Assembly (NCBI RefSeq): GCF_009903625.1
Contig: NZ_CP047569.1
Location: 1,830,501-1,894,500 of the forward strand
Reading direction: 5' to 3'
Source of the DNA: Microbulbifer sp. ALW1
GTDB lineage: Bacteria > Pseudomonadota > Gammaproteobacteria > Pseudomonadales > Cellvibrionaceae
DNA length: 64,000 nucleotides
Shown here: positions 17,862 through 25,064 of the stretch, piece after piece
Layout: the number at the start of each line of letters is the position of its first letter
Numbering within the stretch: position 1 is the first letter of the stretch
Program-made: the position numbers and the translations under genes
Notes under the pieces: generated by a model
What the model saw: the letters and a program-made list of their open reading frames with translations, nothing else
What the model was told of the DNA's origin: nothing
Databases searched by the model: none

Positions 17862-18698
17862 TTAACCGAATACCGCCGCCGTCTGCCGGGACAGGGCGAT
17901 CAGCTTGCCTTCCGCATTCCACAGTCGCGCCTGAATCGCCGCGTAACCATCCTCTGCTTGTTCCACCTCCGCCAGATACTGCCACCAGTCGCCGCTGTCG
18001 GCTTGCGCCTGGAAAGCGGCGGGCATCAGTTCCAGTGTCCAGGTCAGGGAGCTCGCCGGGGCAAAGTCTTTCAGCATCGACAGTACCGCCGGTGGCCAGG
18101 CGTCGATCAGTGCCAGCAGGTGCCCGGTGGTTGCCGGTCCGGCGGATTCTTTGAAACGGATCCAACCGCCCAGGCAGGGCTCGCTACTGCCACTGTAGGG
18201 CATGGCACCGGCGGCGATGCGGTAATCGAAGTGCTGGGTGAATTCTGGCACCAGCCCTTCGATGTAGGGCAGGGCTTCGCAGGCTTGCGGTTCGCGGAAC
18301 TCGGGGGCCTTATCGGGTACTACGGAAATGGACGAGGTCCGAGGCTTGCCAAAACTGGCCAGGGCTGCGGTGACCACCTGCTCCCCCTGGTGCGCGCGGG
18401 CTTCCAGCTGTACCGCCGAGCGACCGGCGCGCAGCACCTGGGCGCGTGATTCCAGTTCACCGGTTGCCGCCGGGGCCACAAACGAGATCGTCATCGAGCG
18501 CAGGGCGGCGTCTTCAGAGGATCCTGCTGCTGCGTCCCCCTGAGCGCTCTGCTGGGCGTTCTGCAGCTGGCTATCTATCTGCTGGTACAGCATCGCCGCC
18601 ACCAGGCCGCCAAAGGTGGCGCGCCCCTGGGTCCAGCCGGCTGGAATTTCTGCCGCGGGGTTCTGGCGGGCGTTGCGGAGAATGGTGTTGAAGTCCAT
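17862..18698 (-). CDS. thioesterase-family protein, TesB-like double hotdog
   Basis: 278 residues with two hotdog-like halves. The first has GRATFGGLVAAMLYQQI; the second has PCLGGWIRFKESAGPATTGH and LLALIDAWPPAVLS. This resembles acyl-CoA thioesterase II-type proteins (4HBT_3). Probable role: hydrolysis of acyl-CoA; substrate unknown. It lies 28 bp downstream of panB on the same strand and may be co-transcribed with it. Confidence 0.82.
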   Translation of the reverse strand: MDFNTILRNARQNPAAEIPAGWTQGRATFGGLVAAMLYQQIDSQLQNAQQSAQGDAAAGSSEDAALRSMTISFVAPAATGELESRAQVLRAGRSAVQLEARAHQGEQVVTAALASFGKPRTSSISVVPDKAPEFREPQACEALPYIEGLVPEFTQHFDYRIAAGAMPYSGSSEPCLGGWIRFKESAGPATTGHLLALIDAWPPAVLSMLKDFAPASSLTWTLELMPAAFQAQADSGDWWQYLAEVEQAEDGYAAIQARLWNAEGKLIALSRQTAAVFG

Positions 18699-18726
18699 TT
18701 TATTGACCTGTAACTGCTCGGTTGAC

Positions 18727-19542
18727 TCAACTAAAGCTGTGATCGCTGTCGGGGAAGGTGCCGTTTTTTACATCTTCGGCGTACTTGCGCAGGGCGCCGG
18801 GAATGTTTCCGGTTTCTTCGAGGAAATTCTTGGAGAACTTCGGTGGCTTTTCCGTGAGCCCGAGAATGTCGTTGATGACCAGCACCTGGGCATCCGTATG
18901 CGGGCCGGCTCCGATGCCGATGGTGGGCATGGAAACGGTGTTGGTAATGCGTTTGGCCAGCTCGGAGGGTACGCACTCCAGCACCAGCAGGTCTGCACCG
19001 GCTTCATCCAGCTGTACCGCGTCGTCGAGGATCTCCCCGGCGCGGTCGTCGTCGCGGCCCTGTACCCGGAAGCCGCCGAGCTTGTGTACCGATTGCGGGG
19101 TCAGCCCCAGGTGCGCACAGACCGGAATGCCGCGCTCGGTGAGCATTTTCACCGTGGGTGCCAGCCAGGCGCCGCCCTCGATTTTCACCATGTGCGCACC
19201 GGCCTGCATGATGCGGGTGGCGTTGGTGAGTGCCTGCTCCGGGGTGGCGTAGGTCATAAAGGGCAGGTCGCCCATGATCAGGGATTTCTTGTTGCCGCGA
19301 GCCACCGCTTCCACGTGATAAATCATCTGTTCCATGGTGACGGGAATGGTGCTGTCGTAGCCCAGTACCGTCATGCCGAGTGAGTCGCCGATCAATACAC
19401 TCTCAACCCCGGTTTTTTGTGCCATGGCGGCCATGGGGGCGTCGTAGAGGGCGACGCAGATAAACTTTTCTCCGTCGGCCTTCATTTTGCGCAGGGTCTG
19501 TACCGTAATCGGTCTGGTCAGCTCACTGGGGGCGTAGGGCAT
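18727..19542 (-). CDS. panB: 3-methyl-2-oxobutanoate hydroxymethyltransferase
   Basis: About 271 residues. First step of pantothenate (CoA) synthesis: it transfers a hydroxymethyl group from methylene-THF to ketoisovalerate. PanB motifs are VLIGDSLGMTVLGYDSTIPV, the metal site residues around SLIMGDLPFMTY, and IEGGAWLAPTV. The ATG at 19540-19542 gives a family-typical length; a GTG three codons earlier is possible. In Pseudomonas panC follows panB; here panC is absent and a thioesterase follows. Confidence 0.95.
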   Translation of the reverse strand: MPYAPSELTRPITVQTLRKMKADGEKFICVALYDAPMAAMAQKTGVESVLIGDSLGMTVLGYDSTIPVTMEQMIYHVEAVARGNKKSLIMGDLPFMTYATPEQALTNATRIMQAGAHMVKIEGGAWLAPTVKMLTERGIPVCAHLGLTPQSVHKLGGFRVQGRDDDRAGEILDDAVQLDEAGADLLVLECVPSELAKRITNTVSMPTIGIGAGPHTDAQVLVINDILGLTEKPPKFSKNFLEETGNIPGALRKYAEDVKNGTFPDSDHSFS

Positions 19543-19662
19543 AGTGATCACTCGCTTGCGGGCTAAATCCCGGTAAATCGGCCCGGCCTTTTGTTCTTTC
19601 GAAGGCGGCCGGGATAGGTGTGCGGAATGGTGTTTTTACGTTAAGGCATCGCAGTTAATAAC

Positions 19663-19707
19663 TGCTTACTTTCCTGGGATTTCCTTTCCCGGGCTTTACT
19701 TTCCCGG
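19663..19707. repeat. three 15-bp tandem repeats spanning the kinase stop codon
   Basis: Units 19693-19707, 19678-19692 and 19663-19677 are variants of GCTTTACTTTCCCGG. The first includes the last codons and TAA stop (minus strand) of the kinase gene, and the others continue past it. The third unit repeats an in-phase TAA. Confidence 0.8.
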
Positions 19708-20460
19708 ATTGTAATAGTGGCGGCCGCTGGTCACATTCAACAGGTACTCCACCAGCTGCTGGTAGTCCTGCTGCTGGTCGACGATATCAATTTCTGCACA
19801 GTTGACGATCAGTAGGGGCGCCTGGTCGTAGTAGTGGAAAAAGTTGGTGTAGGCCTCGTTTAACGTGGCCAGGTACTCATTGCTGATGCTGCGCTCAGAG
19901 GCAATGCCGCGCTTGTGGATCCGCTCCTGCAACACATTGAGTGGTGCCTGCAGGTAGATCACCAGGTCCGGTTTCGGCGCCTGCAGGGTCAGGTGCTGGT
20001 ATACCTGTTGGTACAGTTTCAGTTCATCACTATCCAGGGTGACTTCCGCGAACAGATAATCTTTTTCAATCAGGAAGTCGGCAACCCGCACCGGCTTGAA
20101 CATATCGTCCTGGCGCAGGGCCTGAATCTGCTGTGAACGCTGGAGTAAAAAATGTAGCTGGGTGGGTAGGGCCGCGCTTTTGGGGTCGCGATAAAAGCGT
20201 TCAAGGAAGGGGTTGTCTTCCGGCAGCTCGAGCAAGGTGTCGTAATTGAAGGTGGCTGCGAGCTTTTTCGCGAGGGTAGTCTTGCCGACCCCAATGTTGC
20301 CTTCCACCGCAATAAAACGCGGCAGGGTCCGACCTTCGAGGTTGAGCTCATGGGCCAGGTTGTCTGCGCTGTAATCTTCGGTGGGGGATTTGTCAGAGGT
20401 TACCGCAGTGGACGAAGCGGCATTGGATGGGGCTGAGTCGGAAGCGGTAAATCTTGTCAC
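19696..20460 (-). CDS. deoxynucleoside kinase family protein
   Basis: 254 residues. P-loop GNIGVGKTT, then the substrate-site LPEDNPFLERFYRD and ASERSISNEYL (the R-R lid-like region ERSIS) of the deoxyadenosine/deoxyguanosine kinase family. It phosphorylates deoxynucleosides for salvage; base preference is not determined. A Ser/Thr-rich, probably disordered segment of about 45 residues precedes the domain. The GTG start at 20458-20460 is firmly set by AAGGAG 8 nt upstream. It is inserted between folK and panB. Confidence 0.87.
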   Translation of the reverse strand: MTRFTASDSAPSNAASSTAVTSDKSPTEDYSADNLAHELNLEGRTLPRFIAVEGNIGVGKTTLAKKLAATFNYDTLLELPEDNPFLERFYRDPKSAALPTQLHFLLQRSQQIQALRQDDMFKPVRVADFLIEKDYLFAEVTLDSDELKLYQQVYQHLTLQAPKPDLVIYLQAPLNVLQERIHKRGIASERSISNEYLATLNEAYTNFFHYYDQAPLLIVNCAEIDIVDQQQDYQQLVEYLLNVTSGRHYYNPGK

Positions 20461-20485
20461 CGGGAGTACTCCTTCTTTTCCCTGA

Positions 20486-20962
20486 TTACAGTCGATGTAA
20501 GCGGTTGGCCGGGCATTGTGCCAGCAACTGCGGCAGTGGTGTGCCGTCGGGCATGATCAGCGCCGGGGCCAGCTCTGCCAGTGGTTCCAGTACAAAATTT
20601 CTTTCTGCCATACGCGGGTGGGGCACGCTGAGCCGCTGGCTTGCGATCTGATCACCCCCGAACAGCAGGATATCCAGATCGAGCGTGCGTGCGCCCCAGC
20701 GCAGGGTGCGCTCGCGGCCGTGCTGGTTTTCTATTGCCTGCAGGGCATCAAGCAGGCTTTCCGCATCGAGCGCCGTTTCCAGGCAGGCTACCGCATTGAC
20801 GTAGTCCGGCTGTTCGCCGGGGCCGATAGGGGCGCTGGCGTAGAAACTGGAACAACCACACAGTGCAGTTTCCGGAATCTCCGCCATGCGGTCCAGTGCG
20901 CTGCGCAGTTGCCCGGCGGGATCGGCCAGGTTGCTGCCGAGGCCAATATAACAGCGTGTCAC
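20486..20962 (-). CDS. folK: 2-amino-4-hydroxy-6-hydroxymethyldihydropteridine pyrophosphokinase
   Basis: About 158 residues starting at a GTG (20960-20962) just before TRCYIGLGSNLADP, the conserved HPPK N-terminus. HPPK signatures are RWGARTLDLDILLFG (metal and pterin site) and VPHPRMAERNFVLEPL. It makes the pyrophosphorylated pterin for folate synthesis. A longer frame reaches into pcnB and is unlikely. pcnB ends 13 bp upstream; the pcnB-folK order is conserved in Pseudomonas. Confidence 0.94.
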   Translation of the reverse strand: MTRCYIGLGSNLADPAGQLRSALDRMAEIPETALCGCSSFYASAPIGPGEQPDYVNAVACLETALDAESLLDALQAIENQHGRERTLRWGARTLDLDILLFGGDQIASQRLSVPHPRMAERNFVLEPLAELAPALIMPDGTPLPQLLAQCPANRLHRL

Positions 20963-20975
20963 TTGTGATATCCGC

Positions 20976-22451
20976 TCAATTTGAAGGGCCTTGACCACCT
21001 TGGGCACCGCTGCGGCGACGTCCGCCACGGTTGCGGCGGCCGCGGCCCTTTTTCGCACCGGGGGCATTGCGCGGCAGGTCGCGAATCATCTGCAGGCGTT
21101 GGTCTTCGTCGACTTGCTGGAAGTCTGTCCACCACTGGCCGAGGCCCGCGGGAATCTCACCGCTGTCTTCCCGCAGTAACAGGAAGTCGTAGGCCGCGCG
21201 GAAACGGGGGTGCTCCATCAGGCGCAAGGCGCGCTCACCGCCGCGGCGGGGCAGGCGGGATTGCATATCCCAGATTTCGCGCATGGGCATGGAGAAGCGC
21301 TTGGGTATGGCCGTGTGCACCAGTTGCCCGCTGGTAATTTTCTGTGCGGCCTGCGCCAGTGCGGGCACTGGCGGCAGTCCTTTTTCGGTCAGGAATTTCT
21401 GCTCCGAATTGACCGCCGGCCACAGCAGTGCCGCATACAGGAAGGCGGGGGTAACACGCTGATCTGCGCGGATGCGCTTGTCGGTGTTTTGCAATGCCAG
21501 GCGGGTCAGCGCCAGGGCAGACGGGTCGTCCAGCTGGCGGGCATTGTCCGGGAACAGGTGAGGCCACAACTGGTGTTCGCGCAGCAGTTCAAAGGTGCGC
21601 TCGCCATCGCCGCTCATCAAAAGCTTGAGCACTTCATCGAACAGGCGCGCCGGCGCAATATTGCGCAACAGTGGCGCCAGTTCTTTGAGGGGAGCGGCGG
21701 TGGCCGGTTCAATCTCGAAGTCCAGCTTGGCGGCGAAGCGCACCGCTCGCAGCATGCGTACCGGGTCTTCCTTATAGCGGGTTTCCGGGTCGCCAATCAT
21801 ACGGATCAGGCGCTGCTCGATATCGCGGATACCACCGGTGTAATCGTGAATCTCGAAACCATTGGTGGTGTAGTAGAGCGCATTGACGGTGAAGTCCCGC
21901 CGCACCGCGTCACTTTCCAGGTCCCCGTACACATTGTCCCGCAGCAGCATGCCGTGCTCGGACTGCTGCGCTTCGTGGGCCTCGCCGTCGCTGTGGTGAC
22001 CGCGGAAGGTGGTGACTTCAATGACCTCGCGGCCGATACGGGCGTGCAGGATACGGAAGCGGCGGCCGACAATACGGGCGCCGCGGAACAGTTGTTTGGC
22101 TTCTTCCGGGGTGGCGTCAGTGGCGACATCGAAGTCTTTCGGGTGCCCGCCCAGTAGCAGGTCGCGCACACCGCCGCCAACGATATAGGCCTCAAAGCCG
22201 GCTTCTTGCAGACGCTTCATCACCGTGAGCGCTGCGCGGCTGACATCGCGCCGGGACAGGCTGTGGTCGCTGCGCGGGACTATGACGCGAGCGCCATTGG
22301 CCGCGGAGGGTTTTCGATTCTGTGCGGACTGGCGCGGTGGCTTTTTGCCTTTGCCATGGCCGGGCTCGTTATTTTCCGGCTCACCTTGCGTCGGTGTGGC
22401 TTTGGGCTTGCTGTGCCAGCGTTTGATGCTGCTGATCAGGGAATTGAACAT
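20976..22451 (-). CDS. pcnB: poly(A) polymerase I
   Basis: About 491 residues from MFNSLIS. The nucleotidyltransferase motif is AYIVGGGVRDLLLGGHPKDFDVAT with the two catalytic aspartates in DFD. FRILHARIGREVIEVTTFRG and the tRNA-nucleotidyltransferase-like helical regions follow. The C-terminus is basic and glycine-rich (KGRGRRNRGGRRRSG), likely RNA-binding. It adds 3' poly(A) tails that mark RNA for decay. The ATG at 22449-22451 was preferred over upstream frames that lack family similarity. The RNA gene described below lies upstream. Confidence 0.94.
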   Translation of the reverse strand: MFNSLISSIKRWHSKPKATPTQGEPENNEPGHGKGKKPPRQSAQNRKPSAANGARVIVPRSDHSLSRRDVSRAALTVMKRLQEAGFEAYIVGGGVRDLLLGGHPKDFDVATDATPEEAKQLFRGARIVGRRFRILHARIGREVIEVTTFRGHHSDGEAHEAQQSEHGMLLRDNVYGDLESDAVRRDFTVNALYYTTNGFEIHDYTGGIRDIEQRLIRMIGDPETRYKEDPVRMLRAVRFAAKLDFEIEPATAAPLKELAPLLRNIAPARLFDEVLKLLMSGDGERTFELLREHQLWPHLFPDNARQLDDPSALALTRLALQNTDKRIRADQRVTPAFLYAALLWPAVNSEQKFLTEKGLPPVPALAQAAQKITSGQLVHTAIPKRFSMPMREIWDMQSRLPRRGGERALRLMEHPRFRAAYDFLLLREDSGEIPAGLGQWWTDFQQVDEDQRLQMIRDLPRNAPGAKKGRGRRNRGGRRRSGAQGGQGPSN

Positions 22452-22654
22452 AGAGCTTTCTGTGTTATCCGCAGCCCGGCGATCGCTGGGCAGCAGTACT
22501 GTGATTCCGGGCACTGACTCCGGGCAAGCAGCCCAGGTACGACAGTTTCGGACTATTGTGGGGGCGGATTCTAACACACACAGCGGAATGCACAGCTGCC
22601 GGTCCCGCTCCCTGCGGGGGCCAGCAAAAGTGTGCATGATTCTGATACGAGAAA

Positions 22655-23049
22655 AGAAAAAGAAAGGAATTATTCTTATTCGGTATGAAGGCAGCGGCTT
22701 CCTTGCGCTATCAATTTGCTTTTCAGCAAACCCTCTCCCAGGCACAATCAGTCAGTTTGTCACGTGCTTGTCGTTATTTTTGTTGTCTTCTACAAGTTAT
22801 TGTTTTTGTTATTACTCTTTATTCTTATTGTTTATTGTTATTTTAGTTTTTATTACTTTTTGTTTATTTTTATTGTTGTTCTGAGCCTTATTGTTTTTAT
22901 TGCTCGTTTTTTGCTCCGGTTTCGATCACTTTGGCTTTTATTGTCGATCTTCCCGCTATTATTTTTATTGTGCTTCGCCCGCTTATTGTCAGTTGTTATT
23001 AGGGCTTAAACAGTCATTTATTTTTATTCTTGGCTGTTATTGTTGTTTG
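22655..23049 (-). ncRNA. crcZ: CrcZ-like Hfq/Crc-sequestering small RNA (predicted)
   Basis: A 1,075-bp gap between cbrB and pcnB has no plausible gene. Its minus strand from about 23049 down to 22670 carries some thirteen runs of three to six consecutive AAN triplets, for example at 23037-23047, 23018-23031, 22888-22901, 22864-22880, 22819-22832 and 22797-22813. Such AAnAAnAA motifs bind the distal face of Hfq and are the hallmark of CrcZ, which relieves carbon catabolite repression in Pseudomonas. The transcript would start about 12 nt after a sigma-54 promoter and has the expected length of about 400 nt. No strong terminator was found; the 3' end at a U-rich stretch near 22655 is a guess. 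Synteny cbrA-cbrB-crcZ-pcnB matches Pseudomonas. Confidence 0.78.
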
Positions 23050-23058
23050 ATCTATACA

Positions 23059-23076
23059 AAGCAGATAGCGTGCCAA
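23059..23076 (-). promoter_or_regulatory. sigma-54 (RpoN) promoter of the CrcZ-like RNA
   Basis: Minus strand TTGGCACGCTATCTGCTT: the GG and GC dinucleotides are separated by exactly 10 nt, and the -24 box TTGGCACG is a perfect consensus. The predicted start is near 23049, right before the first A-rich run. CbrB, encoded just upstream, is a sigma-54 activator. Confidence 0.83.
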
Positions 23077-23170
23077 CTTTTAAAAGTCCTTTAAAATCAA
23101 CAGCTTAACTTTTTCTGGAACTTTTTCCTGTCACAGAAACACAGTTTTCCGTTACGCATAGCGCGGCAAC

Positions 23171-23212
23171 TGTTACTCAACTGGGAGAGGGGGTAACACT
23201 TTCAGTTGTTAC
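23171..23212. promoter_or_regulatory. putative CbrB upstream activating sites
   Basis: TGTTAC at 23171-23176, GTAACA at 23193-23198 and TGTTAC at 23207-23212; a further TGTTAC is at 23328-23333. They lie about 95-260 bp upstream of the sigma-54 promoter. From memory, a TGTTAC-N14-GTAACA palindrome was reported for CbrB in Pseudomonas putida; here the first pair is 16 nt apart. Confidence 0.6.
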
Positions 23213-23447
23213 CAATTTGAGCCGGCGTTACCTAGCACACTCCCTGCGGCTCTTCTCGCATGACTTATTTCCAAGTTATTGATTTTCAATGATTTTTTTG
23301 ATTCTTGTGGTTGCCTGGGTGGGCGTTTGTTACTGCCGATGGGATAGTGACAGAGCTGACAGTAGCCGCGGGTAGTTGCTGTCAGAGGCGCACTCGGGGG
23401 AGTGGAGGCCAGCAGGGATCGGGTGGGGCTGGCGGGGCGCCAGATGT

Positions 23448-23482
23448 AAAAAGCCCGGGCAGTGTGCTGACCGGGCTTTTTT
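23448..23482. terminator. bidirectional terminator after cbrB
   Basis: AGCCCGG (23452-23458) pairs with CCGGGCT (23471-23477), flanked by A5 on the left and T6 on the right. It ends cbrAB transcription on the minus strand and separates it from the RNA gene. Confidence 0.85.
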
Positions 23483-23526
23483 GTGGATAACGCGAGAGGC
23501 GAAGGAGGCGGTGCGGAGAGCGAGGC

Positions 23527-24921
23527 TCAGGCCTCCATGGCGCGCCGGGCCTTTTTACGCGGAATGCCGAGCTTCTGGCGGCGCTCCCACAGGCATTTGC
23601 GGCTTACTCCCAGCTTCTTGGCCAGTTCCGTTTCGCTCATGGTTTCCTGATGCTCGATCACGAAACGGGCGAAGTAGTCTTCCAGCGACAGATCCTCCCG
23701 CGGATCCGCGTGCAGGCTGCTGCGCGGGCGGCGTTCCGGGTCGGCTTCCTCAATGGGTACCAGGTCCAGGTCGATATCCAGGGTGCGGTGATCGATCTCG
23801 CTACTGTCTTCGGTGAGGATAACCGCACGCTGAATGGCGTTCTCCAGTTCACGCACGTTACCCGGCCAGGTGTAGGTGGTAACAGCCTGCACCGCTTCCG
23901 GTGACAGCTTGAGGGTGGCGCGGTTGATCTTGGCGCAGAATTTTTCCAGCAGGTTTTCCGCAATCGAGAGTACGTCTTTGCCCCGCTCCCGCAGGGGCGG
24001 CAGGGTCATCTGTACCACGTTGATCCGGTAGTAAAGGTCTTCACGGAATTTGCGTTCCGCCGCCAGCTGGCGGAGGTTGCGGTGGGTCGCGGCTACCAGA
24101 CGCACATTGACCTTGCGGGATTCGATGGCGCCGATGGGGCGCACTTCGCCTTCCTGCAGTACCCGCAGCAGGCGGGCCTGGGCTTCCAGTGGCAGTTCGC
24201 CAATTTCGTCCAGGAACAGGGTGCCGCCATCCGCAGCGGCCACCAGTCCCTCGCGGGCAGTCTGGGCGCCGGTAAAAGCGCCCTTTTCGTGACCAAACAG
24301 TTCGGCCTCGATCAGGGTTTCCGGAATGGCGGCACAGTTGACCGAGATCAGGGGCTTGCCGTTGCGCTTGCTCTCCTCGTGAATAGCGCGCGCTACCAGC
24401 TCTTTACCGGTACCGGTTTCACCGTGAACCAGCACGGTGGCGTCGGTGGGAGCCACTTTGTGGATGCGGCTGTAGAGGTCGCGCATCACCGGGCTGTCGC
24501 CGATCATGCCAGAAATGGCGCGGCCACTGGTCTTGCTGTCGGCCGCGGCGGCACTGGCGGTGCGGTTCTGCTCGGCCTTGCCGATGACCCGGCGCACGGT
24601 GGCGAGCATTTCGTCGTGATCGAAGGGCTTGGCGATATAGTCCGCAGCGCCCATACGCATGGAGTCCACCGCAGAACGCAGGCTGGCGTAACTGGTCATG
24701 ATCAGAACCGGCACATCCCCTGCCAGTTTCAGCAGGTCGGTACCGGGCGCACCGGGCAGGCGCAGGTCGGAGATGATCAGATCCATATCCGCGAGGCGGT
24801 ACTTGGTGGTTGCCTCGCGAACGGAACCGGCTTCACTGATCTTGTAGCGGTGCCTCTCCAGCAGTTTGCGCAGAGCGGTGCGGATAATGGCTTCATCTTC
24901 TACGATCAGGATGTGGCTCAT
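23527..24921 (-). CDS. cbrB: NtrC-family sigma-54 response regulator CbrB
   Basis: 464 residues: receiver domain 1-120 with phosphorylation site Asp52 (ISDLRLPG), AAA+ domain about 145-380 with Walker A GETGTGKE and the sigma-54-contacting GAFTGA, and a Fis-type HTH at the end (ETELAKKLGVSRKCLWERRQ). It activates RpoN-dependent promoters when phosphorylated by the kinase encoded upstream. Pairing with CbrA and the pcnB-side location identify it as CbrB, the carbon/nitrogen balance regulator that drives crcZ in Pseudomonas. Confidence 0.93.
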   Translation of the reverse strand: MSHILIVEDEAIIRTALRKLLERHRYKISEAGSVREATTKYRLADMDLIISDLRLPGAPGTDLLKLAGDVPVLIMTSYASLRSAVDSMRMGAADYIAKPFDHDEMLATVRRVIGKAEQNRTASAAAADSKTSGRAISGMIGDSPVMRDLYSRIHKVAPTDATVLVHGETGTGKELVARAIHEESKRNGKPLISVNCAAIPETLIEAELFGHEKGAFTGAQTAREGLVAAADGGTLFLDEIGELPLEAQARLLRVLQEGEVRPIGAIESRKVNVRLVAATHRNLRQLAAERKFREDLYYRINVVQMTLPPLRERGKDVLSIAENLLEKFCAKINRATLKLSPEAVQAVTTYTWPGNVRELENAIQRAVILTEDSSEIDHRTLDIDLDLVPIEEADPERRPRSSLHADPREDLSLEDYFARFVIEHQETMSETELAKKLGVSRKCLWERRQKLGIPRKKARRAMEA

Positions 24922-25064
24922 GTGTTACGCCTGGTTACAAAATGTTCAGAGGGGACTAAGTTTTACCTTTTGGGCGTTTCTATGCAACCCAATCTCATCG
25001 ATTTGATCAATTTTTATTCGAAAAAATGCTATGCAGTGGTAACAAATCATTGGGCGATCGTACT

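Noticed and set aside
22716..23094. Open frames on the plus strand rich in Leu, Phe and Val that look like small membrane proteins
   Set aside because: They are the antisense reading of the A-rich RNA region; TTN triplets give hydrophobic residues automatically. No ribosome binding site or family similarity.
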